A stretch of 64,000 bases of DNA from Piliocolobus tephrosceles (Eukaryota; Chordata; Mammalia; Primates; Cercopithecidae), in assembly GCF_002776525.5 (NCBI RefSeq), contig NC_045439.1, positions 161,293,485 through 161,357,484 on the forward strand, read 5' to 3'. The notes under the pieces were generated by a model. It was given only the letters and a program-made list of their open reading frames with translations. It was not told the origin of the DNA and did not search any database. Position 1 is the stretch's first letter; each line of letters opens with the position of its first letter. A program made the translations under genes and the position numbers. This document shows, in pieces, positions 1 to 11,651 of the stretch.

Positions 1-275
1 CGCAGAACAGACCGGTCTAGGCGGCAGCATGGGCCCGGGAGGTGGCAGGTGCAGGTCTCACGACAGCAGCGTCATGCTGGCTGCGGAGGGACGCGGGAGG
101 CTGGGCGCAGAGTCGGCCGCCAAGGCGAGGCTTCGGAGCACGGCCTGGGAAGGGAGGAAGGGAGGAGAAGAGGCGCCCAGGTCCGTGCCCGCCGCAGCTC
201 CACTCCAGCTCTCCAGCCGCACGGCCGTCACAGGAGCCGACTCCGGCTGGGCCTTCCACACCCCGGCTGCAGCTT
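1..275. promoter_or_regulatory. Edge of a CpG island
   Basis: I count about 26 CpG dinucleotides in the first 270 bases, at roughly 70% GC, then an abrupt change to AT-rich sequence after about 280. That density is typical of an unmethylated CpG island and unlike the rest of the window. An ATG in a good context (GCAGCATGG, A at 29) opens a 94-codon plus-strand frame, but all frames are fairly open here because the sequence is GC-rich, so I do not call a gene. The island continues off the left edge; direction of transcription cannot be told. Confidence 0.7.
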
Positions 276-555
276 TTCCCATAAATATTGACATAGGAAA
301 ATTACAATTCTGAGATTTAGGAGGATGATACCATTGACACTGAAAAAATTATGAAGTGTAACTGTACTTTGAGCAATTCGATGAGATTCACATATGCATA
401 CACAAGACACAGCTACAACTTGTAAAAATTTTAAAACTCGCTTTTCCTATGCCTCTTTCTGTCTTCTTTTAAGCCCTTGCCTTTTCCAAAGACCATTCAT
501 AGCTAAACATCCTTATCACGCAGCTACTCTACGAGATACTTACTTTTTAAATCAT

Positions 556-712
556 TTTATTTTATTTTTGTTTATTTTTTTCAGAGAAACGACGCTCAGG
601 TTGGAGTGCAGTGGCACAATCACGGCATCAACCTCCCGGTCTCGATCCTCCTGCCTCAGTCTCCCAGGTAGGTGGGCTCACAGGTGTGCACCACCATGCC
701 TGGCTAATCTAT
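556..712 (-). mobile_element. Truncated Alu arm
   Basis: A T-rich start is followed by diverged Alu right-arm sequence in reverse orientation (GGAGTGCAGTGGCACAATC, then CCACCATGCCTGGCTAAT). It stops at the inter-arm region, so the left arm is missing. The high divergence suggests an old copy. Confidence 0.75.
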
Positions 713-1226
713 GACATAGTTGACCGCTGAGGGATAAGCCCCAGGCCACTTAAGGAAGTAAGAAATACTGTCATGTATAAAGAAATGACAATAACAATCT
801 CCCCAACATTACGCCAATCAAGAAGAGAAATAAGGCCTTTTATTTCCAAAAATGTCCTCAGAACAGAATCTGAATAACTGGTCATTTTCCTTTCAGGTTC
901 TTGATTGATTTAAAGTTTTTCCCGTAATAAAATAAATTAGGAGAAACTTCCATCATTAAGTGATTTCAAATAAACAGATTTCATTATGCTACACAAGTAT
1001 CTGGCCAATTTGTAGCAAACTCCAAATTCATTTTTCAAATACGTCTAAGAAGACGTGCCAGAGATGGCCTTAGTTGTATCACAGTTGTGCCCAAAGGACC
1101 AGAAGACCAGCTAAGGCTGGAGCAGGGACATATTCCTCCAAGTTCCCAGATGAAACCAGTGCCACCAAAAAGAGAATCTCTGGGTGGGGGCTTCCTGTTT
1201 CAAGAGTGCTTTAAACATTCATCAAG
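713..1226. other. AT-rich sequence, nothing recognised
   Basis: No recognisable repeat, RNA gene or convincing coding frame. It ends at the target-site duplication of the AluY at 1244. Confidence 0.5.
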
Positions 1227-1243
1227 AGAACAACAGAATCTGT

Positions 1244-1547
1244 GGCCGGGGGCAGTGGCTCAAGCCTGTAATCCCAGCACTTTGGGAGGCCGAGACGGGC
1301 GGATCACGAGGTCAGGAGATCGAGACCATCCTGGCTAACCCGGTGAAACCCCATCTCTACTAAAAAATACAAAAAACTAGCCGGGCGAGGTGGCGGCGCC
1401 TGTAGTCCCAGCTACTCGGGAGGCTGAGGCAGGAGAATGGCCTAAACCCGGGAGGCGGAGCTTGCCGTGAGCTGAGATCCGGCCATTGCACTCCAGCCCA
1501 GGCAACAGAGCGAGACTCCGTCTCAAAAAAAAAAAAAAAAAAAAAAA
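1244..1547 (+). mobile_element. AluY, Old World monkey lineage
   Basis: Full-length Alu from GGCCGGGGGCAGTGG to a poly(A) tail of about 24. It carries GGCTCAAGCCTG, AAAAAACTAGCCGGGCG and GAGATCCGGCC, the variants seen in cercopithecoid AluY copies. A perfect 17-bp target-site duplication (AGAACAACAGAATCTGT) flanks it at 1227-1243 and 1548-1564, so insertion was recent and undisturbed. Confidence 0.95.
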
Positions 1548-1564
1548 AGAACAACAGAATCTGT

Positions 1565-2099
1565 AAGAGAGTTGTGTGCTTTATAAATGCTGGGGGTGCT
1601 TTATGGATGAGTCGTATTAAAGAATTATAAATTTCTTATTTGATTAGTTGGGGTAGGCTTTCCTGCTAGAATCTCAGACTGATTTCATTGTGCTTCATCA
1701 GTTTTATGGTTGACATGTTTTCAATTTACTTTGTACTATTAAGAAACTGAAATGAGTTTTAGAAGTACATACTCAACCCTTTCCTCCCCTCCCCAGTGCC
1801 ATGGGGACAAGGTGGTGAGGGCTCTGAGCCAGCTGAGCAGACCACACACAGGGAATTCTGTTTTCTCTCCTAGTCATTGTCTCAAAGAGTTTGAGCTCAT
1901 TTGATCCCAGGGAAAAAGTTACTTGTCATTTTCACGTCTATAAGTTTGCTAATTCACTTTGATATATACCAACAAGTGGTTTCACTATAGAAACAACGGG
2001 TCTTATCGAGAAAAATCTGGAATAATTACCCTGTATCCTGCTTGTTTTTCTTAGTGTTTTTCTCTTTTCCTACAATTTTCTTTCCCCTCCCTCCTTTTC
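1565..2099. other. No gene or repeat recognised
   Basis: AT-rich sequence with short pyrimidine runs (for example around 1783-1797 and 2085-2099). No coding frame of interest. Confidence 0.45.
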
Positions 2100-2680
2100 T
2101 TTGGGTGCTTAGAACTTTACTAACTGTAGGAAGGTCCAGAACGCACCACAGTGACATAGGGTCATTTTGAGCTGAAGACATTTGAGAATCAAGAAATGCA
2201 GGGAGAAGCTTTCCCTAAATTCTCATTTTTGCCCCAAAATAGGGCCCCTTCAAAAGGAGCTCCACTGTCATAAATCCCATCTCAGGCATTTCACAACCAG
2301 GGAAGACTGACCCTTACCGCAGGAGAGCAGAGAAGTCAGCACCACACCCAGACATGGTCACAAGCCACCACATGCCCCATTTGTCCTCCCAGGACCCACT
2401 TACAGCTCCTGCAGATCATCTGCTCTTCTGTGAGGGCGTTTTTCCCTCTCTCTTTCCCCCATGAAGATTGGTATAAGCTCTCAAATCTCACCTCTCCTTT
2501 GCATACTCACTTCTTTCCATGATGCCCCATGCACATAAAATTCAGCAGTAATAAATTAGTAGAGGCCTTTTCTTCTTTCTGTTCACCTGTCTGACGTTGC
2601 TTTAATTCGCAGCCCTCCACCCTCAGCCCCTGAACCTAAGAGAGTGGAGGAAAAAAAAATTTTCTTCCCTACAGTGTCCA
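2100..2680 (+). mobile_element. Probable solitary retroviral LTR
   Basis: The right part has the character of a class I endogenous retrovirus LTR end: a pyrimidine-rich CTTTCTGTTCACCTGTCTG stretch, a TTAATTCGCAG-like end and then CTGAACCTAAGAGAGTGGAG with an A/T tract, which resembles the junction of such LTRs with internal sequence. No open retroviral frame is present. The family is not identified and the left boundary is a guess. Confidence 0.4.
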
Positions 2681-4066
2681 ATGTCATTGATTTATTTTAT
2701 TGGCATAATTCTCCATGTACAAACACAAACTGAAGTTTTGATTATGGGAAAGCCAGTGGGCCTCAAATATCGTGATCAGAGTGGATGCACAATGTTTATA
2801 AGGACAGATGAAAAACGTGATGGAGGAAGAATGATAAAATGCCATTAGAGAGAGAAAAACGCCAAGAGAAGGGAGACAGCAAAAGAATATGTAGGCCTGT
2901 TGGGGTTCAGTGGCTACTTATTTCATGGAGTCAAACTCTATTTCATAAAAACATTACAAGTGCATGTCATATATAGCTATCTAAAGCCCATGTACAAAAT
3001 GCCTTTTAAGCAAAAATCAGTATATCATAATGGAGCTACAAACTGACCTCCTATCGTGTTTTTCTGGGGTTGCTCTTTCTGGGACTAAATTCCAAACAAG
3101 CCAGGCACAGCAAGTGGGCATTTCTTAAAAACTCAAGTAACTTCTGAAACTCAGCATTCATTAACTCTGCTAGAAAAAAGTTCCAATTGTAACTTCCTTC
3201 CTTCCTTCCTTTCCTTCCTCCTTCCTTCCTTTCTTGGAGGGTGGATGCAGGTGACTTAGTAACAAGGCTTATTTTAACACATCGTTTTAAACCACAGTTG
3301 AGTGAGTAGCTGAGTTCAGACTTCAGCCTATTCATTTTCTCCACATTCTCTCTGGAAAGTGAGTTCTTGTGGCTACTGCATTTATCTCTATTACTTACCG
3401 GACAATGTCAGCAGCTGTACCTGTTCACCTAACATTTTGCTTCATCCCCTAAGGCACTTGGAGTATGTAATAAGATAGAACGGTAACCTCAAAATCCTGG
3501 CTATATAATGACACTGGTGATAGGAATTACTCTTCCATTCTTAGACATAGAGCAAAGACCCTATCCAGCATGCCTGCGAAAGCAGTGACTGGAAACCACC
3601 AGAAGCTCCCCCATTCAGAGCAAATCAGACAGCTACGTGCATCACAAGACAAAGGTCCCAGGCAGGAGGGAGAGGCCAGCCCCAAACGCCACTCCTCACA
3701 GCTGATGCCCACCACACAGAAATCTAGAAATGCACCAGAGTGTTAAAAACTTTGTCCAAAGCTTTTATTCTTAGAATGGAATAGAGCTAGAATGTGACAA
3801 GTTAATTAATGACCCATTATGGGGAAAACTCCACATTAAAGCAGATTTCTGTTTCTATTTATATCTTTTACCTTAGCAGTATTGTTATGTAAGTCATCTC
3901 TTAAAGATATATACACCTAAAATTGTTAATCTTTAAAACACATTATCTGGCAACAAAAGCCAAACTGTTTCAGGAATGGGTAGGTTAATGCATTAATTCA
4001 CTCAATCAATCACTTATTCACCCTCCTCCCCTTTTTTTTTTTTAGTATTTCCTGAGATGGTGTTTT
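2681..4066. other. No gene recognised
   Basis: Mostly AT-rich unique sequence, with a TTCC-type microsatellite near 3195. Short frames exist on both strands (for example 3527-3715 minus), but none has a recognisable domain. Confidence 0.45.
3195..3236. repeat. (TTCC)n microsatellite
   Basis: Imperfect run of CTTCC/TTCC units, about 40 bases, with interruptions. Confidence 0.85.
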
Positions 4067-4085
4067 AGAAACTATGAGCAGAGCT

Positions 4086-4412
4086 GGCCGGGTGTGGTGG
4101 CTCACACCTGTAATCCCAGCACTTTGGGAGGCCGAGGTGGGCGGATCACCTGAGGTCAGCAGTTCGAGACCAGCCTGGCCAACACGATGAAACCCCATTT
4201 CTACTAAAAATACAAAATTTGCCTGGCGTGGTGGCAGGTCCCTGTAATCCCAGCTTCTTGGGAGGCTGAGGCAGAAGAATCACTTGAACCCAGGAGGCGA
4301 AGGCTGCAGTGAGCCGAGATCGCACCATTCTACTCCAGCCTGGGTGACAGAGCGACACTCAGACTCAAAAAAAAAAAAAAAAAAAAAGACAAGAAAAAGA
4401 AAAGGAAAAAAA
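4086..4412 (+). mobile_element. AluS-type element
   Basis: Full-length dimeric Alu (GGCCGGGTGTGGTGGCTCAC start, CGGATCACCTGAGGTCAGC) with an A-rich tail interrupted by G. An imperfect 17-bp duplication flanks it: AGAAACTATGAGCAGAG at 4067-4083 and AGAAACTACGCGCAGAG at 4413-4429, two differences. The divergence suggests an older copy than the AluY at 1244. Confidence 0.93.
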
Positions 4413-4429
4413 AGAAACTACGCGCAGAG

Positions 4430-5299
4430 AGGAGTATAAGACCCTGTACTTGCGACGTTGAAATTCCAGAAAAAAATAACAAATCCATATACATTTAATG
4501 AAATGAGGGAGACGGATAAGATCCATGAGGAAAAACAGAGCCATGAAAAGGGACAGGGAGTGAGGCCACAAGGCCCCTCTGGAGAACCACTTTGAACAGA
4601 GACCTGAGAGCATGTGCCCAAACGCAGATCTGAAATCATGAAATTCGAACCAGGAAGAGTGGCTGCAAAATTATGGGAAAGGATTTCAACAGAAGATGAC
4701 CAGTTTTGAGAAGGGCAAGGCTTACAGGATCAACAGGACACTCCTGCATAAATGGAAGTCAAGGGAATAACATATCAAATAAAACCAAGTTGCCACAAAG
4801 AGTTAACCTTATATAATCCAAGTATCTGCCTTCCTTCTCCCTGAGAAGGTAGGATCAAACTGATCAAGCTAGCAGGCCTTCCTATGAAATAATTACTTGT
4901 GGTTTCAAAAGTCTCAGGAGTCCCTGGGTCTCTTCATGAGGAACTGAATATTAAATTACACTCGAGAGCTCCGGGTCCAGTTGAGATTGTGGAGCTGATT
5001 TCTCATACACTGCTATTTCTTTTTCTCAATTTTCTGAACAACAAAAAAATATGTTAAAGATCTTTTGCAGCTTATAAAACCAAAGATTTGATTTGGAATC
5101 AGTGCCCTGTTCTACTCAAAAGTGGAGCACTGGCTCGAAAGAGGGCGCTCCACCACCTTCTGTTCATTTCACTTCCACCCTTGGGCCCTTCCAAGAGGAC
5201 CTAACCCACCCGGGACCCCGCTTAAAGACGGGATGACTCTGAACGCCCCCTACCTTATGCGTCTGTGTGTGTGTGTATCTTGGGAGTTGAGGTAAGCAG
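4430..5299. other. No gene recognised
   Basis: Unique-looking sequence. The segment 5130-5260 is GC-richer than its surroundings and holds AAGAGGGCGCTCC, which partly resembles a CTCF-site core. A short TG run lies at 5264-5276. Confidence 0.45.
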
Positions 5300-6010
5300 T
5301 GTTAAAAATTACTAATGACATTTGTTCAAGAAAATAAGGCAGTCTTTATTCAGAACCACTGAGAAAGGTATAGGAACAACTGAGATAGTTATAGGGACCT
5401 GGGTTCAAGTGATTCTTCTGCCTCAGCCTCCCAAGAAGCTGGGATTATAGGAACCCGCCACCATACCAAGCAAATTTTGTATTTTTAGTGGAGATGGTGT
5501 TTCACCATATTGGCCAGGCTGGTCTCAGTGGGTCCTGCAGTTGGGGATGAAGGTCAGGCTCACTTCCCAATACAACAAGGAAAGGTGAGAAAAGAGCAGA
5601 GTGTGTTTATGCTGGAGGTAGGGGAGGTCAGTCGATAGCAAAATTACTAGGAGGTAAGATCAAGGGTAAGGGAGGATCCTAGATAAACTGACCTAACCTT
5701 GCTTTTGCTTAAAGACATGCCAGGGTGATCAAACATTACCAGGCAGTTGGTAACGAGGAAACTGAACAGATCCGAGGAGTCAGATATCCAGCGTTGGGGA
5801 TTCTGGTCAAAATGACTTTGCAGGGTTCTTGCTAAAAGTTTCCAGTGCAGAGATGAACACTGACACCCAAAGTTCAGGGCCCAGTTGAGAAGTGAGTTCA
5901 GAAAGGCCTGATGAGAGTTTGGTCAAGGAGAGACTCTTTGTCATCAGGCCTCATGCAGTATGCAAGTGTCCTTAAGAAAGGAACTGAGCTAATTAATCAC
6001 AGTGCTTAAG
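5300..6010 (-). mobile_element. Possible ERV-derived sequence, interrupted by Alu
   Basis: The region looks like a decayed LTR or ERV internal segment in reverse orientation. GTCTTTATTCAG near 5342 would read as an AATAAAGAC polyadenylation context on the minus strand. A partial Alu (5398-5527) interrupts it. No protein domain is readable. This is a weak call from general resemblance. Confidence 0.3.
5398..5527 (-). mobile_element. Partial Alu
   Basis: Reverse-orientation Alu middle section: GGGTTCAAGTGATTCTTCTG through AGCTGGGATTATAGG, then TTTTTAGTGGAGATGGTG and CCAGGCTGGTCTC. Both ends are missing, there is no T-tract and no target-site duplication is visible. Confidence 0.85.
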
Positions 6011-8394
6011 GAGTTACCACTAGACCCTCATCTTTGCTTCCAGAAGCACAGAGTACACCTTTCAAAGGACCTGAGTTGTTAAGCAATGAATTCTTTAGCA
6101 CCTGCTTGCAACTATTTATTCTGTTTCAACAGACTTCTCTTTGTGACCAGTACTTGATTAAGCCACACAAAATCGAATTTCTGCAGCTCCCCCAGGTGTT
6201 CTCCTCTTCTCTCTTCATTTCTGACCATGGTCCTGCCAAGTCCCTGGGGGTGGAAGGTTGGCTCAGGGCATCATCCATCAATCTGTGAGATGGGAACGGA
6301 CCAAGAAGGAGTGGACAGGCTCCCAGACACGAAACAGAACCTGGTAGGACTAAAACCACCACTTGGGAAGACCACAGAGACTTAAGGCACTGCACTTATG
6401 TGTGCACACACATATACAAACACACACACGCACACGTGCACAGGGGCAGAACTGCCATTTCTTTGTAAGTGTTCAATTTCTTATCAGAAATGGCTCAAGT
6501 TCAAGCTACTAACACAAGAAGAAAAGAACTTAGTGAGCTATTCTATCTTGCTATCTTAGATTTCAGTTTCTTAGGCATACATACACTCCTAAATTCTCCA
6601 CGCTTAAACATCTCCATCAGGCTTAAAATAGATCAGTCTTAAATAAATCTTGTTAATTCCATCATTTGCATTATGCTCCCCCACTAGCAGACCTAAGCAT
6701 GAATGACGTTAATCAAATAATACTTTCAAGATAAAATAAATGATCACGATTTCCACATGATACCAGATATTACATATATTTTCTTTCTACGATTTTTTTC
6801 TCCCTTAGATTTTTAAAAATTTATACAGTGACTTTGGTTAAAAAATCGATTTTAGCAATAATATGAACTAGAGAAGTGGCTCATGCCTGCTCATTTTAGG
6901 CTTGTCTTTTGAGTGACCTGGGTATGACAGGCGCAGGACCTGTGCTGGGAAGAACTCTTCCATGACTGAAATGGTCACACATGGAATAACATGGATTAGT
7001 TGGATCCCAGTTGCCTGTTTTAACTTCTCTATTACGTTTACTCTTTGGCCTCGTCTAAAACATCTGAAATTTAAGTCTTTTAGATCAAAAGGGCAGGGCT
7101 GAAAACAGTTGCGATTTCAGAGATAGGAAGGTTGTTCTGCCCCCCAAATATGCTCCCTGTTAGATGAAAGGTGCCCCAATTCCCAGTGAGAACACCGCTC
7201 CCTTCGCTGATTGCAAACACGGACTGTTTAAATGCAAATATCCATAGAAGAGGTCATACAAACTTTGTTCATTCATTTGCAATGATAACTTTTAAAGTCC
7301 TCTCATTCATGGACATCTTAGAGATTGAATTTATCACAGCCTTTTCTAAAAGCTGGTTTCGAGGGAGAGAAAATACAGGAAGCAAAGGGCTCTGGCCTCC
7401 TCTTGGCCATCCCTTGCCACCCAGGAGACACCACGTATGCACTTTACAGAATTCTAGGGCTCAAGCTTGAAAAAAATACCACCCACTCAACTTCTGGGGA
7501 TCCAGAAGAATAAAGCAAAGGTAGAACAGCCTTCCTATGCATTCCAAGGAAGGGAAAAGAAAGACCATTTACGGGAAAGGGAACCAAAATTAAAATACTA
7601 CATTGCAATGTGGAGGATCAGACTTCTTTTACTATCTCTTTGCTCTGACTTCCTGGTTATTTACTTTGAAGTTGACTCATGCAAATGCTTTACTATTTAA
7701 TAGTTTGGGCTCCTGTTTTGTTCAAGTTTAGGGCTATCATGAAGTTCCCATAAGAATTTGTAAATCAAGGAACTAAAACTGTCCTCCCAGTTTCACCCAG
7801 AGATCAGCACACAGGAGGCGACTAGGGCCTCCAGAAACACATGAAGCAGCCTCCACTACATCTGTGAATGAGAGGTCAGGGATTTATCTTCCAATGAGGC
7901 ACTGGGGGCCAGCTCTATCTGAAACTATGCCGTGTGGGCATTTTAGCAATTTGACTCGTGCCAGTTAACAAATTCAGAGAATAAAACAGAGTGGTGTCGC
8001 ACCAAAGAAAGGAAAGCCCAAAACAAGAGTGACAGCAGAACCATGTGAGGGCTGGGATAGGGCTGACCCCCAACTGCTCTTAAGACATTTTCATAAGATC
8101 CACTCAATCCTTTGTGATTTCTATCTTCACTGACCACAGCAACATTCTCATTATGATTTGGCCTCTCAGGAGGCTGACTGCAGGGACAGAATGAGCTGGC
8201 CGCTGACAATTTCTTATTCTAAATTAATTGGTTCACATTCTAGTGCCTCCTTCAGGCTCCCGACAATGTTGTTTTCCTGGCCTTCACCAAGCACGGTCTT
8301 GCTAACGCATCTGACTGCACAGTGCAGGGAAGATCCTGGCAACAACCTGCCCAGGCCCCGTGCTCTTCATGCTTCTCTGTGAACCTTGTTGTAT
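6011..8394. other. Long stretch without recognised gene
   Basis: No recognisable coding domain or RNA gene. It holds a CA-type microsatellite (6399-6443) and an AT-rich patch (about 6690-6860). Plus-strand frames at 6034-6288 and 7171-7470 are short and show no family signature. Confidence 0.45.
6399..6443. repeat. (CA)n-type microsatellite
   Basis: Imperfect alternating CA/TG tract with interruptions (ATATACAA, CGCACACGTGCACA). Confidence 0.8.
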
Positions 8395-8556
8395 GAGAAA
8401 GCACGAGAAAGAAAGCCAGAGGGAGAAAGACAGCAACACAGGGAGAGACAGAGAATGAGAGTGTGAGACAGAGGCAAAGAGAGGGGGAGAGAGAGCTACA
8501 GAGAGGAAGAAAAACAGATAGAAAGCCAGAGCAAGACAAAGAGCAACAGCAAGAGA
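8395..8556. repeat. GA-rich purine tract
   Basis: About 160 bases of imperfect GAGA/AGAGACAGAG sequence, overwhelmingly purine on the plus strand. It reads as low-complexity sequence. Minus-strand frames through it (8252-8539) are rich in Ser, Leu and Cys for that reason only. Confidence 0.85.
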
Positions 8557-8836
8557 GATTCTAAAGGAAATAGGGATGGATGGACTCTGAGATGACCACG
8601 GCTCTCAACCCACCCAAGAAGGTGAGTTCTGAAGGATAGCCAGGTACACACTGGGAAGCTGCTTTTCTGGAGCCCTGGTTGTTAGGCGCAAAACGACAGT
8701 TGGGGTCTGGTGTTCCTCCGTCCCAGATGAAAGTGCACCTCACTGGGGCAGGGTTCAGTTCAAGAACCCCAGAGGAGTCCAGTCATTGTAAAATTTCCAT
8801 TAAGTGGGAACCCATGAAATGTTAGTGTGAGTTTCT

Positions 8837-9058
8837 ATGAAGGATGAGGCAAACCTCAACTATGGAGACAGAGTGGGCCAGCTCAAGGGAGGCTGTTTTC
8901 TGCGGAGACCCACAGGGCAGGGTCCCTCTAGGTAGATCTCTATGGAACAGGAGGCCCAGAACCTGCAGGAAGACCTCCAGCATCCGCCCCGGGGCACCAA
9001 CAAGGTCTACCTCATTGGTGATGAAACCAACACTTCAGTCATACCTTATGGGACATGA
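8837..9058 (+). other. Coding-like frame with one internal stop
   Basis: A single plus-strand frame runs from ATG 8837 to TGA 9056-9058, 73 codons, with one in-frame TAG at 8933-8935. The downstream half restarts at ATG 8942 and includes the stretch GTNKVYLIGDETNTSVIPYG. An AATAAA occurs at 9097-9102, shortly after the stop. The arrangement could be the 3' end of a retrocopy or a decayed exon. I do not recognise the protein, and the length is compatible with chance. Confidence 0.22.
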
Positions 9059-9380
9059 GGTGTGGGTTGTTTTTTTATTTGAATGTGTAAAATCAAAATA
9101 AAAACGGTAACTCTTTTTATGGGAAAGTCCCCCTGCCCTCTGGTACTTGCTTCTTAGCCCCTCACTCACTGAACCATGTGGCTACACTGTCCACTGAAAT
9201 CTTTCTGACCTCCTTAGGGTAAGGACAGGCTGGCATCTACCTTTCTAAAATATCCTCCCTGAACTTTCAGAAGAAAACAGTGAGAATCACACTCACCTGC
9301 TCTTGAAAGTCACACAGAGATACTGGCCCTTCGCTCTGATCCGGTCACACGCACTGCTCTGTGACTGCGTGTCTACCACT

Positions 9381-9484
9381 CATTCACATCACAAACCCGG
9401 ACGCTTGTCCCCACCTCGCCCCACCCANNNNNNNNNNCCCATTCACATCACAAACCCGGACGCTTGTCCCCACCTCGCCCCACC
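9381..9484. repeat. Duplicated 45-bp unit split by a 10-N gap
   Basis: The 45-base segment at 9381-9425 is repeated without change at 9440-9484, with ten Ns at 9428-9437 between. Either this is a tandem repeat of about 59-60 bp that the assembly could not close, or two overlapping contig ends were joined without being merged. Confidence 0.85.
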
Positions 9485-9907
9485 TCCCCACTTTCAAGGT
9501 CAGGCTGACCATTTGTTTTGGAAAAGAAATCATTTTTGATGATCACAATATCTTAAGTTAAATATTCTCTAACAGAGAATAGCAGAGAATAGTAGAACTG
9601 GATCTAGGAGCACCCAGAGGCAGAAACAGTTCCCTCCACAAAAGCCCAGAGCCAATCTCACTGCTTCCAGAAACCTTCCGGAGAGGGGGGAACCAGCCCG
9701 TCCCGGTGAGCAGGGCAACCTGCTCTCCCCTGCGTCAGACGAAAAGCTGCATCCGGGGCTGGCACCCACTGGATCCACAGCATCAATCTAACTCCTCGCT
9801 CTCTAAGGCGCCTGTCGATCATATGTGGAGAGACTTAGCCCTGATCTGTGGCCAGGTTACTCTACAGATGAACTATCTTAGCCTCTTCCCTCTATTTCTT
9901 TCATCAT
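9485..9907. other. No gene recognised
   Basis: Unique-looking sequence of mixed composition. A plus-strand frame from 9706 continues into the ancient repeat that follows. Confidence 0.45.
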
Positions 9908-10312
9908 CTGGTGTGGTAGTTAATTTCACGTGTCATTCACTTTGTTGGGCAGGCTGTGGTGCCCAGATGTTTGTTCAAACACAAGTCTCGATGTTGCTAT
10001 GGAGCTACTTTTCAGATGGGAGTAACAGTTAAGTCAATAGACTTTGAGTAAGGCAGACTCCCCTCCACGATGAAGGTGGGCCTCATCCAATCAGTCGAAG
10101 GTCCTGAAGAAGCCGGAGGTCCTCCCAGGAGGAAGACTGCCTGTAGGCTAGGGCTGCAGCCTCAGCTCTTTCCTGGGCCTCTCGCCTGCCAGCCTGCACA
10201 GCAGATGTCAGCACTGCCAGCCTTCCCCATTGTGTGAGCCGGCTCGTTACAACGAGTATCTCTCTATACATATCCTATTGGTTCTCTTTCTCTGGAGAAG
10301 CCTGACACGTGG
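9908..10312 (+). mobile_element. Ancient dispersed repeat, LTR-like
   Basis: The sequence follows a common diverged primate repeat whose consensus begins GTTAATTTTATGTGTCAACT and ends near TTTCTCTGGAGAACCCTGAC. Matching landmarks here are GTGGTAGTTAATTTCACGTG, GTGGGCCTCATCCAATCAG and TATCCTATTGGTTCTCTTTC. I do not name the family. It is non-coding. Confidence 0.65.
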
Positions 10313-11651
10313 TTTTCAGGCACTTTATCACTCCTACTCCCTTCCTAACACTTCATGGGAAGTGAATCCCCACCTTGGAAGAACTGGCCTCCAAGTCCTC
10401 CCTTGCTCACACCCTATATCCTACCCTATGGGCACCCTACAGCCTCGTTATGAAATTGACTCTTCTTGGTGTAACAGTCAAGTTCTATTGTAGCCAAAAA
10501 TGACACACGGGAACACTCTTCATCATGTCTTCCGGGACAGACGACGCTCACCTTTCAGACCAAAAATTCCCAACCTTGTTCTTCTCTTCATTTACCGCAT
10601 GATGAAAAGCAAAGGTGTGGTGGTCAGACTGACTGCAGTGTTAAGCATTTACTAGGCAGCTCATCTTTGGTAGCTACTGACTCCACAGGATTGGATATGA
10701 AAAACATCCAATAAGTAGGCATGGTTATTCAACATCATCATGAAGAGATACACTACTTTCAACGGTGGCAGCAGTGAGTGGGGAACACAGCATGCTCCCT
10801 TTTTGAGGCCCCATAGAGGGATTTGTTGTCAAACTCAGGTAAAGGAACACCACATTCTTCCTGAATAACTATCCTGTCTCCTTGATGCTGCTTGCTAGAA
10901 AAAAGGAAGCAAGCTTGTGTCCTCCCTCTTGAAATTGTAGCAGCCATGAACGCATGCATTTTCTAAGATTAACCCTCCTCATGGCTTTACATTACTTCGT
11001 TCTAATCCTTGTTTTCCTTTAGGCCTGATTTCAAATTTCTTCCTTTTAAAAATCGTATTGCTCATTATGTATTTTTGTAAGCTGCCTTCCATCTTTTGGA
11101 TGTAATGCGAAATAAACAAGCCAACAGCGGCATTTCTAATATTAGAAATGGATGCGATCATCCTGGATTCCTTCCCCATTTCATTCAGAACTTACACTCA
11201 AAATGAGTTAAGGTGAAAGGATGATATAATTTGCCTTCCATTTCCTTCCTCAGGGAGAAAATCAATGCAAGTTTCTAAATACCTATTACTTTCCTTCAAA
11301 GTCAGATTATTAAAAACATAAATAACATCCAAACCGATATTCTGCACCCCGGTATGGGAAAGGGAACGCTGTCAGATCCCAGGTGCTGCACCTGACCACG
11401 ATGTGGTTCTGCTTCACGCTGTGTCTGTGCTAAGGTATGCAAAGTCAGAACACCCAGGAAAAGTCCCTTTGTCCCTCCTCCAACGGGCTGTGGATTCCTG
11501 TCCTTCTCTACGTTTTCAAGAGTTGAGATGTATGTCATTTTCCCTGTTACAAAACAGAAACTGTAAGTTTATCTTGGTTCTAATTAATGCCAGACATTCC
11601 CAGGCCTTGCAGCTTGGAAATGTATTTCTGGTGATGTAAAAGAATGTCTTT
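10313..11651. other. No gene recognised
   Basis: Unique-looking sequence. Frames on both strands are under 90 codons and have no recognisable motif. Confidence 0.45.
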
